Assembly: GCA_029777145.1 (NCBI GenBank)
Contig: JAKOSS010000522.1
Coordinates: forward strand, 1 to 13,616
Origin: Acidobacteriota bacterium
Lineage (GTDB): Bacteria; Acidobacteriota; Blastocatellia; Pyrinomonadales; Pyrinomonadaceae
Reading direction: 5' to 3'
DNA: 13,616 nucleotides
In this document: positions 6,227 through 13,616 of the stretch, in pieces
Layout of the letters: each line of letters opens with the position of its first letter
Numbering within the stretch: the stretch's first letter is position 1
Notes under the pieces: model-generated
The model's input: the letters and a program-made list of their open reading frames with translations, nothing else
Told to the model about the DNA's origin: nothing
The model's database searches: none
Made by a program: the position numbers and the translations under genes

Positions 6227-7366
6227 TTAGCGCTCGTCGATCGGAACGTATTTCAGATCGCGTCCGCCGATGTATTCGGCTCTCGGACGAATGAGCTTGT
6301 TGTTCGAGTACTGCTCGAGAATATGTCCGGTCCAGCCCGAAATGCGCGAAACCGCAAAGATCGGCGTGTACTGGTCGAGCGGAATTCCCATCATGTAGTA
6401 AACCGAGGCCGAATAGAAGTCGACATTCGGATGCATTCCCTTCTTCTCGAGCATCAGATTCTCGATCCGCTGGGACATCTCGAACCACTTCAGTTCGCCC
6501 GCCTTCTCGCCAAGCTGGCGCGAGAACTTGCGGAGCCACGTCGCACGCGGGTCTTCCGTCTTGTAAACGGCATGGCCGATTCCCATGATCTTGCGCTTGG
6601 CGGCAAGCGCCTCGTCAAGCCATGCGTCGACCTTGCTGAGATCGCCGATCTCGAGGAGCGTCTTCATGACGTTCGTGTTCGCGCCGCCGTGCAGCGGGCC
6701 CGCGAGCGCCGCGATACCGGCGGTCACCGCGCCGTACATGTCGGCGAGCGTGCCGGCGACGACGCGCGTCGTAAACGTCGAAGCATTCAGCTCATGATCG
6801 GCATGGAGCATCAGCGCGATGTCGAAGATCCGGACCTCGTCTGCCCCGGCCTTTTCGCCGCGCATCATGTAGAGGAAATTCTCGGCGATCGAAAGTTCCG
6901 GATCCGGAGCGACCGGTTCGAGGCCGTTGCGGATACGTTCCCACGCCGTCACGAGAGTTCCCATTTGCGCGGTCAGCTTGACGGCCGTTTTGACTGCCGT
7001 CTCGCGATCGGTTCCGTGACCGGCCTTGTCATAAAAGCCAAGCGCCGAAACGGCCGTGCGCAGAACGTCCATCGGACTCGCGTCCTTCGGGAATGACTTG
7101 AGCATCGTGATGATCTCGGCCGGAACGCCCGAGTTCGCACGAAACTCGCCTTTTAAATCGCTTAACTCACCTTTGTTCGGCAATCTTCCGTTCCAAAGCA
7201 AAAAGATCACTTCCTCGAAAGTCGAATGTTCGGCAAGGTCATGAATGTTATAGCCCTGATAGATCAGGATCCCATTTTCGCCATCAACGTCTCCAATGGA
7301 GCTTTGTGCGGCAACGACGCCTCTTAATCCGGCGGATGCGGCGGTGGTTTCTGTTCCTGTACTCAT
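6227..7366 (-). CDS. Citrate synthase (or 2-methylcitrate synthase), short type
   Basis: Condenses acetyl-CoA (or propionyl-CoA) with oxaloacetate; cytosolic, entry to the TCA cycle. The product has 379 residues, usual for the short citrate/methylcitrate synthase group rather than the roughly 430-residue Gram-negative hexameric type. The catalytic set is complete: His226 in GPLHGGAN, His265 in GIGHAVYKTEDPRA and Asp316 in NVDFYSA. LHADHELNAS (187-196) is the other family hallmark, and GILIYQGYNI near the amino terminus is typical. The ATG at 7366 is preceded by AAGGG about 10 bases away. No prpB or prpD lies nearby, which favours the TCA role, but sequence alone does not separate the two activities. 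A possible -10 (TATAAC, 7390-7385) lacks a clear -35. Confidence 0.95.
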   Translation of the reverse strand: MSTGTETTAASAGLRGVVAAQSSIGDVDGENGILIYQGYNIHDLAEHSTFEEVIFLLWNGRLPNKGELSDLKGEFRANSGVPAEIITMLKSFPKDASPMDVLRTAVSALGFYDKAGHGTDRETAVKTAVKLTAQMGTLVTAWERIRNGLEPVAPDPELSIAENFLYMMRGEKAGADEVRIFDIALMLHADHELNASTFTTRVVAGTLADMYGAVTAGIAALAGPLHGGANTNVMKTLLEIGDLSKVDAWLDEALAAKRKIMGIGHAVYKTEDPRATWLRKFSRQLGEKAGELKWFEMSQRIENLMLEKKGMHPNVDFYSASVYYMMGIPLDQYTPIFAVSRISGWTGHILEQYSNNKLIRPRAEYIGGRDLKYVPIDER

Positions 7367-7776
7367 ATGATCGATACCCTTGTAGTTATAAGATTTTCCT
7401 ATTACTTGAATTTAGCAAATGAGAATCCAAACGGCAAGCATCGCACGCGGCTGAGAATGCCGGTTCAAACGGCAAGAAAGCCTTTGTTTCAAGGGGTTTC
7501 GGACCGTATCCAGCGATCCGCATATGTCGCGGCAACGGCGCTTTTTCCGGGATTGCGCATTGGGAGATTCTTGCCCGCGAATCGTCGCCGACGAACTCGG
7601 ATTAATCACCGGGATCCGAGACGCCGCTTTGATCAAGTCCAACATCGACGGTGATTTTTGAAACGGCACGCGCCATGATGTCGGTTCTCGGATTTGCGTC
7701 AATTCGAAAAGAATCGCGCGGTCCGGGTTTATCGATTCGCCCGAACGAACTTCGAAGGCGCGGCGGAAACAAAAAA
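7367..7776. other. Long leader/upstream region of citrate synthase, no gene seen
   Basis: About 410 bases lie between the terminator of the next minus-strand gene and the citrate synthase ATG. Frames open here on both strands (7367-7654 plus; 7412-8104 minus, which mostly shadows the next gene) have Arg/Ser-rich composition, no ribosome binding sites and no recognisable domain. The region does contain an imperfect direct repeat near 7419-7476. It may hold promoter and regulatory sites for citrate synthase. Confidence 0.5.
7419..7476. repeat. Imperfect direct repeat upstream of citrate synthase
   Basis: TGAGAATCC plus AAACGGCAAG (7420-7438) recurs as TGAGAATGCCGGTTC plus AAACGGCAAG (7452-7476). 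The two copies share 7- and 10-base blocks and differ by a 6-base spacer. They lie 55-110 bases upstream of the citrate synthase ATG. This could be a duplicated operator or chance. Confidence 0.35.
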
Positions 7777-7807
7777 AATCCGCGGAGCGCACGGGCATCC
7801 GCGGATT
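7771..7807 (-). terminator. Intrinsic terminator of the glycine-zipper gene
   Basis: AATCCGCGGA (7777-7786) pairs perfectly with TCCGCGGATT (7798-7807) around an 11-base loop. On the minus strand the stem runs directly into an uninterrupted run of T (7778-7771). It begins 46 bases after the stop of the gene at 7854. This is the clearest Rho-independent terminator in the window. Confidence 0.88.
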
Positions 7808-7853
7808 ACGATGGCGCGCGCTCAGCAGATTTCGCGCCAGAGGTCCGATCCGG

Positions 7854-8873
7854 CTAGCGGATCTGTGTTTCGTAGGTTGATTTGATCCGAAGCTGTTGCA
7901 ATTTGTTGAGGCGGACATGCTTGCCGCGCTCGACGACAACCGCACCGACCCCGAAGGCCGCACCGACGCCGGCTCCGACCGCGGCGCCCACCGGACCGCC
8001 GACAACCGCGCCGACGACCGCACCGGTCCCGGTCGATGCTCCGACCTTGACCGAGTCGCTCTTGATCGAACTCTTGCCTTCAACGATGCCTTCCGTATCG
8101 ACACGCTTTACGTTGTCGCCTTTAACGGGCAGAACCTCGGTCAGGATCGCGCTGAAATTCGCCCAACGGCCTTCACTGAGGAGGATTCGATCGAACGAGA
8201 GCAGAATCTCCCCGCGACGCTTGATGCGTCCAGGCTTCTGGATCTTCGAGACGCGTCCCTCGACCACCGCGCCGCCGATCTCCATCGGCGAAACGACCTT
8301 GGCTGTGAACCGGTCGCCTTCCTTGCTGCGCTCGGTCGTGATCTCTTCGTTCAGCTCAAGGATCAGTTCCGTATCATTCGGAATGATCACGATCGCGTCC
8401 GAATTCGTGGTCACATAATTGTCTTCGGTCTTGCTCTTGAGAACAGGAGCCTGCTGCGTGGGTTCCGTGGTTGTCGATACCTGCTCGACGCTCGCCTGGA
8501 CCTGCGACGTTGAACGGCGCGCGATCGTCGGCGGAATTGCGGCGTCGAACGAGCGCTTCTCGTAACCCGTGTTGTATCCCGCTTCGAATCCTTGCTGATA
8601 GCCGTCGCGATAGTCTTCCAACGAACCGTAATCCGCGCTGTAAGCCCGATCGGCCTTCGTATATTCGCCGTGCCGCGCGAATCCGCGGGCCGCGTTGTCG
8701 ATGACGTCACGGTAACCCGCCATGTAACCGTCCGAATATCCGGTCCGGTAACCGCGTTGCAGGGCAATTTTTACGTCTTGGGCTTGAATCTGCTGCAGGG
8801 GAAGCGTCAGAAAACTTAGCAGGCTTAGGGAGAAAATCAGGGCGAAACTTGCGGAACTTCTTGTCAGTTTCAT
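7854..8873 (-). CDS. Exported protein with Gly-Tyr tetrad repeats and carboxy-terminal glycine zipper
   Basis: Function unknown; it probably resides in the periplasm or outer membrane. The 339-residue product has a signal peptide (1-32, ending QIQAQ). Next come two blocks of a four-residue GYxx repeat (41-56, GYRTGYSDGYMAGYRD; and 91-105, GYQQGFEAGYNTGYE), which recall the GX3 repeats of Yae1-like proteins. A Ser/Thr/Gln-rich linker spans about 118-160. A beta-rich domain (about 160-250, NDTELILELNEEI, GDRFTAKVVSP and GRIKRRGEILLSFD) is of a kind I recall from acidobacterial exported proteins. A glycine zipper follows at about 278-312 (TGTGAVVGAVVGGPVGAAVG), then a basic tail. The start is ATG 8873 because AGGAGGT at 8883-8877 precedes it by 3 bases; the in-frame ATG at 8897 lies above this site. 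It has its own promoter and terminator, so it is a single-gene unit. Confidence 0.85.
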   Translation of the reverse strand: MKLTRSSASFALIFSLSLLSFLTLPLQQIQAQDVKIALQRGYRTGYSDGYMAGYRDVIDNAARGFARHGEYTKADRAYSADYGSLEDYRDGYQQGFEAGYNTGYEKRSFDAAIPPTIARRSTSQVQASVEQVSTTTEPTQQAPVLKSKTEDNYVTTNSDAIVIIPNDTELILELNEEITTERSKEGDRFTAKVVSPMEIGGAVVEGRVSKIQKPGRIKRRGEILLSFDRILLSEGRWANFSAILTEVLPVKGDNVKRVDTEGIVEGKSSIKSDSVKVGASTGTGAVVGAVVGGPVGAAVGAGVGAAFGVGAVVVERGKHVRLNKLQQLRIKSTYETQIR

Positions 8874-8918
8874 TTTACCTCCTATATCAAAAAACAAGAA
8901 ATGATTTATCCTCTAGGG

Positions 8919-8947
8919 TTTATACACGAAAACCTGAGAAATTACAA
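8919..8947 (-). promoter_or_regulatory. Sigma-70-like promoter of the glycine-zipper gene
   Basis: On the minus strand TTGTAA (8947-8942) and TATAAA (8924-8919) are separated by exactly 17 bases. The matches to consensus are four of six and five of six. Transcription would start near 8912, about 40 bases before the ATG at 8873, with the AGGAGGT site in between. Confidence 0.6.
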
Positions 8948-8982
8948 CAACATTTTCGACGGGCCTTCGTCCGTTCTGAAGA

Positions 8983-9000
8983 TCGATTGCCGGCAATCGA
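8983..9000. promoter_or_regulatory. 18-base perfect palindrome, candidate operator
   Basis: TCGATTGCCGGCAATCGA is perfectly self-complementary. It lies 35 bases upstream of the -35 element of the glycine-zipper promoter, centred near -80, a usual place for an activator dimer. The palindrome has no loop, which fits a protein site better than an RNA hairpin. The binding protein is unknown. Confidence 0.4.
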
Positions 9001-9059
9001 CTTCGATGAACGTTTGCTTGGAAGGTTTGCGTCCGAAATGCGCGCCACGCTCCCGGGGC

Positions 9060-9087
9060 AAAAAAAGGCCGGCCCACGCGGACCGGC
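9060..9087 (-). terminator. Intrinsic terminator of the CBM9-like/DUF5916 gene
   Basis: On the minus strand GCCGGTCC (9087-9080) pairs with GGGCCGGC (9075-9068) around a 4-base loop, with one G-U pair. One base later comes a run of seven T (9066-9060). On the plus strand the wobble would be a C-A mismatch, so the design fits minus-strand transcription. It starts about 48 bases after the stop at 9136. Confidence 0.85.
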
Positions 9088-9135
9088 AGTTCCCAAGTTA
9101 CTTCGCAGGGATCAGAAGTACTTCCTAAACAGGGC

Positions 9136-11727
9136 TCAGAAGCTTTTTCTGAAAAGGTAAGATGCGCGGATAAAGAACGTCCGGCTGTTCCGCTCGAACC
9201 GCGGCTCGAGTTGTCCGGTAAGCGGACTGAAACCGTTGTAGTTGAAGTTGTCGTTGTAGCCGACGTAAAACGCGGTTCCCGGATTCGGGTTCCAGCCGAA
9301 CAGCAACTGCCCGCCGACGTTCCGCCGGAGCGTGTCGTAGTCGAGCCGCAACCGCGTGTATGTGAACCGCGAGAACTGATAGGTCGAACGCAGCGAAAAG
9401 ATGTTCGTATCGTAGGCGACCTCGCGCGTATCGTTCCGACGCAGGCGGCTCTTGGTGTAGCTCAACGAGATCCGGAGCGGATCCGTCGGTTTGTAATCGA
9501 CACCGACCTCGGCGTCGAACTGCCAGCCCGGTCCGGGATCGAGTCCGGGGTAATTCAGCTGACACGCGGCGCCGAGTTCGAGAAAACATCGCTTCCACGT
9601 GAGATACTCGGGGCTGACGCGATCGAAACTGCCACCCGCGCCGAAATCGTAGTCGAACGAATTGAAGATCGATCCGACGAATCCGTACCCGCTGAGGCGC
9701 TTGTTGAACGTCTTGTTGATGTTGACGCTGTAATACGGCTGATACGTCGAGCGTTCAGGTCCGCCGATGAACGCGCCGCTTTGGGTCAGACTCCGCCGCG
9801 GACCGAATTCGCCCTCGAACAAACGCTCATAACCCAGGCCGCCTTCGACGTAAAGGAACGTGTTGCCCTGCAGGCTCAGGTTGATATTCGCGCCGCCGAC
9901 GGCGCTTTGCGAGCGGCCTTGCCAGTCAAAATTGACCCGCAGGAACTGGTTCGTGTTGGCGCGGATAATCGGGGACTTGGGTTTCGACTTTGTACTGAAC
10001 CGGTTTGCGAATAGGATCTGATTCGTGTCGGTGCGGCGCGTGAATCCGGCGTCGGCGCGATAATCGGACGTCCGGCCGATCGCCTCGATGTACCATCCGT
10101 GCGTGTCGGTCGTATAATCCAGGCTCCAGAAATAACCGAAACCGTTTCCGGACCTGTAGCTCACCGAATCCTCGTTCGGATCGTAGAAGAACTTCCGCGA
10201 ATGCGTTCCGAGAACCTGAAACTGCATGACCGTGCGGTCGTCGAGTTTGAAGCTCCCGTCGAACCCGCCCACGAAGTTGCGGTTGTGCGGAAAGACGCGC
10301 GCCGTTCCGAAGAAACCGACATTGTTGTTTTTGCCGAAGTCGCGCTTGACGCGAAGCACGCTGAAGATCGCGTTCTCATCGAGCGCTTCTTCGATCGATC
10401 CGCAGTTGCGCGCCGGGTCGGTCAGGCGCTCGTTCTGGCAGATCCTGAGATCCGTCCGTTCGTCCTCGGAATAGTTGCCCGGAGCGTTGTCGGACGCCGC
10501 GAGGAACCCGAACGACGTCTTGCCGATCTTCCCCGTCAATTTCGCGGCAAAGTCAGGATCGACGATCGTTCGCGAGTAAAAAGGCTGAAGCGGCGACTCG
10601 AAAATTTCCTTTCCCTCAAGGAAGAAGGGACGCTTTTCCTGAAAGAAGATCGGGAAACGCTGGTTCGCGGTCACGACCGGCGCATCGGCCTCGATCTCGG
10701 CAAAATCGGGGTTGATCGCGGCGTCGAGCGTCACGTTCGGCGTCAGCGTGTATTTCAATGTCACGCCGATGTCCTTCCGGATCGGTTCGTTGACGAATCG
10801 GCCCGGATCCTGAATGCCGGTCGGATTGAAGATCGGATGATAACCGTTCGCGCGCAGATCCGCGGTCGTCACGGTCCGTGTCCGGCGCCCGGTTTCGGAC
10901 AAGGTCACGCTCGGGACGATCTCGAGCGTGCGCTCGGTCTTGATCTCATCGAGGCCGGTGATCTTTCCGTGCTTGACGAGGAATCCCGAGACGTCACGAT
11001 CGTCCGGCAGCCATTGATCGAATTCGTCATTGAAGCGGTCGATGTTGCGCGCGGCGTTGAATCCCCACAGCTTCCCTTTCCCGGCCGAGTACCTCAGCGA
11101 TTTGAACGGAACCTTGACCTCGACGGACCAACCCCAATCCTGGATCACGCCCTTCGACTCCATGACGATATCGACCGAGAAATCGCCGCCCTGCTGGCTA
11201 CCTTCGGTATAGATCCCGTCCTGCTGGATACCAAGCGGATTGAAACCGAGAATGTAGGCGCGGCGCTGATCGTTGTACGTATCGAGCCAGACGCGGACGT
11301 TGTCCTCGCTGAAAACGTTGTCGCGCTTGGCAACCGTCGCGCGGATCTTGTCCTTGTCGTCCCAACATTTGAAGCCGATGTAGAGATTGTGCTCGTCATA
11401 GGCCATGTAGACCTCGGTCGGTTTTGAAGGCTCGGTGTTGTATCCGGGACCGGTCTGGTAGAAATCCTTGAAGACCGCGGCCTGCTTCCAGATCTCTTCG
11501 TCGAGTTTGCCGTCGATCACGGGCGCCGTTTCGATCTTCGGAATCCTGATCGGGCTGCGCTTCTCGGCCGGGACCTCGACCTTTCCGGATCTCCGGGAGG
11601 AATCCTTTGAATTGTTGCCGGGAACTGAGTTGTTGGCGGCGTTGTTGGCTTCGGTATTTTGTGCCGGCTGTGCGTTTGCCGTGAATAAAAAAAGTATCAG
11701 AACCAGTAAAGCACGAACGTAGTTCAT
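9136..11727 (-). CDS. CBM9-like plus DUF5916 outer-membrane beta-barrel protein
   Basis: Probably an outer-membrane protein with a periplasmic or surface sugar-binding-like module; the substrate is unknown. The 863-residue product has a signal peptide (1-20, ending TANAQ) and an Asn/Ser-rich linker (22-45). A CBM9-like domain spans about 60-260, with APVIDGKLDEEIWKQA, VYMAYDEHNLYIGFKCWD and WGWSVEVKVPFKSLRY. The DUF5916 region starts near 265 and includes NPDFAEIEADAP (339-350) and the hallmark FFQEKRPFFLEG (361-372), then many alternating aromatic/polar strands. The last strand ends TFFIRASYLFRKSF, a terminal Phe as expected for BAM-inserted barrels. GAGG precedes the ATG by about 6 bases. 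Such proteins are often annotated as carbohydrate-binding family 9-like; no glycosidase active site is claimed. It has a clear terminator and possibly its own promoter. Confidence 0.9.
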   Translation of the reverse strand: MNYVRALLVLILFLFTANAQPAQNTEANNAANNSVPGNNSKDSSRRSGKVEVPAEKRSPIRIPKIETAPVIDGKLDEEIWKQAAVFKDFYQTGPGYNTEPSKPTEVYMAYDEHNLYIGFKCWDDKDKIRATVAKRDNVFSEDNVRVWLDTYNDQRRAYILGFNPLGIQQDGIYTEGSQQGGDFSVDIVMESKGVIQDWGWSVEVKVPFKSLRYSAGKGKLWGFNAARNIDRFNDEFDQWLPDDRDVSGFLVKHGKITGLDEIKTERTLEIVPSVTLSETGRRTRTVTTADLRANGYHPIFNPTGIQDPGRFVNEPIRKDIGVTLKYTLTPNVTLDAAINPDFAEIEADAPVVTANQRFPIFFQEKRPFFLEGKEIFESPLQPFYSRTIVDPDFAAKLTGKIGKTSFGFLAASDNAPGNYSEDERTDLRICQNERLTDPARNCGSIEEALDENAIFSVLRVKRDFGKNNNVGFFGTARVFPHNRNFVGGFDGSFKLDDRTVMQFQVLGTHSRKFFYDPNEDSVSYRSGNGFGYFWSLDYTTDTHGWYIEAIGRTSDYRADAGFTRRTDTNQILFANRFSTKSKPKSPIIRANTNQFLRVNFDWQGRSQSAVGGANINLSLQGNTFLYVEGGLGYERLFEGEFGPRRSLTQSGAFIGGPERSTYQPYYSVNINKTFNKRLSGYGFVGSIFNSFDYDFGAGGSFDRVSPEYLTWKRCFLELGAACQLNYPGLDPGPGWQFDAEVGVDYKPTDPLRISLSYTKSRLRRNDTREVAYDTNIFSLRSTYQFSRFTYTRLRLDYDTLRRNVGGQLLFGWNPNPGTAFYVGYNDNFNYNGFSPLTGQLEPRFERNSRTFFIRASYLFRKSF

Positions 11728-11743
11728 CTCAACCTCGTTGCTA

Positions 11744-11749
11744 ATTATA
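11744..11749 (-). promoter_or_regulatory. Candidate -10 element of the DUF5916 gene
   Basis: A perfect TATAAT on the minus strand lies 17 bases before the ATG at 11727. No convincing -35 hexamer is found at 16-18 bases, and the leader would be very short, about 10 bases. It may be chance within an AT-rich intergenic gap. Confidence 0.25.
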
Positions 11750-11841
11750 AATAAGTATCAGGTATGAATGCGACGGATAAACAGGACGCAAAGTCCTTAA
11801 CGAGCCGCAGAACGGAATGTTTCAGAAATTACGGAGGCGCC

Positions 11842-13616
11842 TCAAACGGTCGCGCGGATCGTCGACGCGCTCCGGATCATGAACCGCCCTTCCTCGGTCG
11901 ACAGGCGGTATTTCGCGCCGCCGTTTCCGAGTTTGTAGGTGTAGCTCTCTTGCTCCTCTCCGGAGAGAAGGAACGGAAGACCCGTTGCCTCAACAGCACG
12001 CGTGTTCGAGATGATCGTTGCGTTGGCGTCGGCGGGAACAGTGATGACGACCGTCCCTTCTGTAGAATTGACCTTTAAGCTTGAAAAATCGCCTTCCAGA
12101 CTTACGTCGCCGTCCTCGGTTGTCGTCTCGACATCGCCCCGGAATCCGATCACGCGGACGCGCCCGTCGGAATTGGCGAGCGCGAGTTTGCCGTCCGATT
12201 CGCGGACGTTGATCGCTTCGTCGCCGCCCTGAACTCGAATATCTCCGGACACGTTCTCAAGGCGGATCTCACCTTGAGTCGTGATCCGGAGATTCGCTTT
12301 TTTTGGGACAAATACCTCCAGCTGAAACTCGCCTGAAGTATCAAAGCAATCGTCGCATTTCACGGCTTCGTCGGAAACGATCTCGATGTTGACCTCCGAC
12401 CCGTTCTGCTTGGCGGTCGCCGGCATCGGGGCCGTCATCCGCTGATCGGCGATTCTCGTCAGCGTGTATTCGACGACCGGCTTGTCCCAGCCGCGAACAT
12501 TGACCTCCGCGTCGTTCGCCGTAACCGTAACGGTCGGGACGCCTTTCGTGTTGAATGATTCGGATTTCTTGTCGATCACCGGCGGAACCGACATGAAGCG
12601 GATCTTTTTGAACTTCAACCGCATTTCACGACGCATCCGCTCAGCGTCAAACTTCATCTTCACGATGTTTTCCGCGTTCACGATCTTGGCTTTCTCGATC
12701 GCCTTCATCGATTCACGGACAGCATCGGCCGCCACCTTCGGGATTTCGGGATTGACCTTCGCCAGATCGCGCTGCGCCCGTTCGATCTCGCGCTTCGCTT
12801 CTCTGTTCGCGCGTTCGAGGTCGACGTCGATCCGCGACATATCCTCGCCGTCAAAGTCGCCGCCGGCCAATTGCGGCAGCATGTCGGTCACCGGATTCAT
12901 GTTCCGGCCGTCGGCCTTGCGCTTGATCGTCAGCCCGCCGTTGACGCTGCTCAGTTCGATCGGCGTCTCGCCGGTCCCGATCTTTCCGAACAGATCGCGT
13001 CCGACCCATTTGCCTTTACGAACCGGCAAACCGAAATCGTTCGTGATCGTGCCGTTGAGCGAATGCGATTTCAGCGTCGCGTTGATGTCCGACGGAACCG
13101 CGAGAACGACCTGGCCGTTGACGGTGCTCAGCGCGATCCGGCCCGAACCGGCCAGCTGATCAAAATCGGCGGCGACGGTTCCGTTGACCGTGCCGAGTTC
13201 CGCCGTCCCGCGAAGGTTCGTCGCCTTTACCTGACCGTTGATCGACTTCGCCCGCGTGACGTTCGTCGCGTTCGCGATGCTGACCGAACCGTTGATCGTC
13301 TCGATCGCATCGAGAACCGCGCTGCGCGGCACCGTCAAACGATAGTCAATGACGAGTTTGCCGTTGCGGTTCCAGTTGTTCTGGCCCTTCAGGCGATCGT
13401 AATTTGTTTTGATCGTCAGGGCTTCGGGCGTCGAGTCGATCTTGATCTCGACGTCGTCGAAGCGCTCCTTCGAATCTGCCGTTTTGACGACCTCGAGTTT
13501 GACCTGATTGGCGTCCCAGGTGTCGATCGTGATCGATCCGTTGACGTTCGAAACGGCGACCCGCCCGGTCGCATTGAGCGCGTAGGTCTGCTCGAATCGT
13601 TCGGTCTCGTCGGTCA
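11842..13616 (-). CDS. Two-domain DUF4097 protein, amino terminus beyond the window
   Basis: Function unknown; DUF4097 proteins form right-handed beta-solenoid-like ladders and are often exported or attached to envelope regulators. The frame is open to the window edge, so the visible 590 codons lack the start and any signal peptide; a TTG at 13338 is internal and not the start. The first ladder (about 12900-13560) carries regularly spaced turns: SNVNGSITI, ETINGSVSI, KSINGQVKA, GTVNGTVAA, STVNGQVVL, HSLNGTITN and SSVNGGLTI. A charged helical insert follows (about 12604-12843, ERANREAKREIERAQRDL). A second ladder (about 11850-12560) has SDGKLAL, SDGRVRV, EDGDVSL and TEGTVVI turns. Two cysteines in KCDDCF lie just before the second ladder. 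It is co-directional with the DUF5916 gene across a 114-base gap without a strong terminator. Confidence 0.85.
   Translation of the reverse strand, partial: TDETERFEQTYALNATGRVAVSNVNGSITIDTWDANQVKLEVVKTADSKERFDDVEIKIDSTPEALTIKTNYDRLKGQNNWNRNGKLVIDYRLTVPRSAVLDAIETINGSVSIANATNVTRAKSINGQVKATNLRGTAELGTVNGTVAADFDQLAGSGRIALSTVNGQVVLAVPSDINATLKSHSLNGTITNDFGLPVRKGKWVGRDLFGKIGTGETPIELSSVNGGLTIKRKADGRNMNPVTDMLPQLAGGDFDGEDMSRIDVDLERANREAKREIERAQRDLAKVNPEIPKVAADAVRESMKAIEKAKIVNAENIVKMKFDAERMRREMRLKFKKIRFMSVPPVIDKKSESFNTKGVPTVTVTANDAEVNVRGWDKPVVEYTLTRIADQRMTAPMPATAKQNGSEVNIEIVSDEAVKCDDCFDTSGEFQLEVFVPKKANLRITTQGEIRLENVSGDIRVQGGDEAINVRESDGKLALANSDGRVRVIGFRGDVETTTEDGDVSLEGDFSSLKVNSTEGTVVITVPADANATIISNTRAVEATGLPFLLSGEEQESYTYKLGNGGAKYRLSTEEGRFMIRSASTIRATV

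Noticed and set aside
7456..7475. A T-arm-like hairpin TGCCG-GTTCAAA-CGGCA suggesting a tRNA
   Set aside because: Loop register is wrong for a TPsiC arm, and no acceptor stem, anticodon arm or CCA-type end surrounds it.
7412..8104. A 230-codon minus-strand frame
   Set aside because: Its first part lies out of frame in the glycine-zipper gene and it runs through a strong terminator; it is Arg/Ser-rich with no ribosome binding site.
10099..11427. A 442-codon plus-strand frame
   Set aside because: It is antisense to the CBM9-like/DUF5916 gene and has the typical Arg/Val/Asp-rich shadow composition.
13064..13338. TTG at 13338 as start of the DUF4097 gene
   Set aside because: The frame stays open upstream to the window edge with in-family sequence (SNVNGSITI turns), so the real start lies outside.

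Overview
The window looks like a chromosomal segment of a GC-rich (visibly above 50% GC) Gram-negative bacterium, most likely an Acidobacteriota member of the Blastocatellia/Pyrinomonadales type. This rests on recalled family resemblance: an ECF sigma factor followed by a zinc-less anti-sigma-like protein and DUF4252-type exported proteins, a CBM9-like/DUF5916 outer-membrane protein, a DUF4097 protein, an exported glycine-zipper protein and a secreted oligopeptidase B-like enzyme. No search was run, so the phylum is an inference. I see no mobile element, CRISPR array, tRNA or rRNA.

Layout: (1) 1-911, minus: amino-terminal part of a multi-pass membrane diguanylate cyclase, cut off by the window edge just inside its GGDEF domain; its promoter lies near 999-1028. 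(2) 1345-3468, minus: secreted S9 serine peptidase of the oligopeptidase B type with a complete catalytic triad, followed by two hairpins. (3) 3686-5970, plus: a four-gene cassette of ECF sigma factor, membrane-anchored anti-sigma-like protein, DUF4252 protein and a second exported protein that looks like a divergent relative of the third. Intergenic gaps are 1, 28 and 9 bases. (4) 6227-7366, minus: citrate synthase, convergent with the cassette; two hairpins separate them. (5) 7854-8873, minus: exported protein with Gly-Tyr tetrad repeats and a carboxy-terminal glycine zipper, with a good promoter, an 18-base perfect palindrome upstream and a strong terminator. (6) 9136-11727, minus: CBM9-like/DUF5916 outer-membrane barrel with its own terminator. 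(7) 11842 to the window end, minus: two-domain DUF4097 protein missing its amino terminus.

Most proteins here act at or beyond the inner membrane: sensor cyclase, exported peptidase, sigma/anti-sigma pair with two exported partners, glycine-zipper protein, outer-membrane barrel and DUF4097 adhesin-like or solenoid protein. The central cassette is the best candidate for an under-described system: an envelope-linked sigma switch whose output or input includes two small exported DUF4252-like proteins. Citrate synthase is the only obvious central-metabolism gene. Nearly all other long open frames are antisense or out-of-frame shadows of these genes, recognisable by Arg/Asp/His-rich or Arg/Ser/Thr-rich composition.
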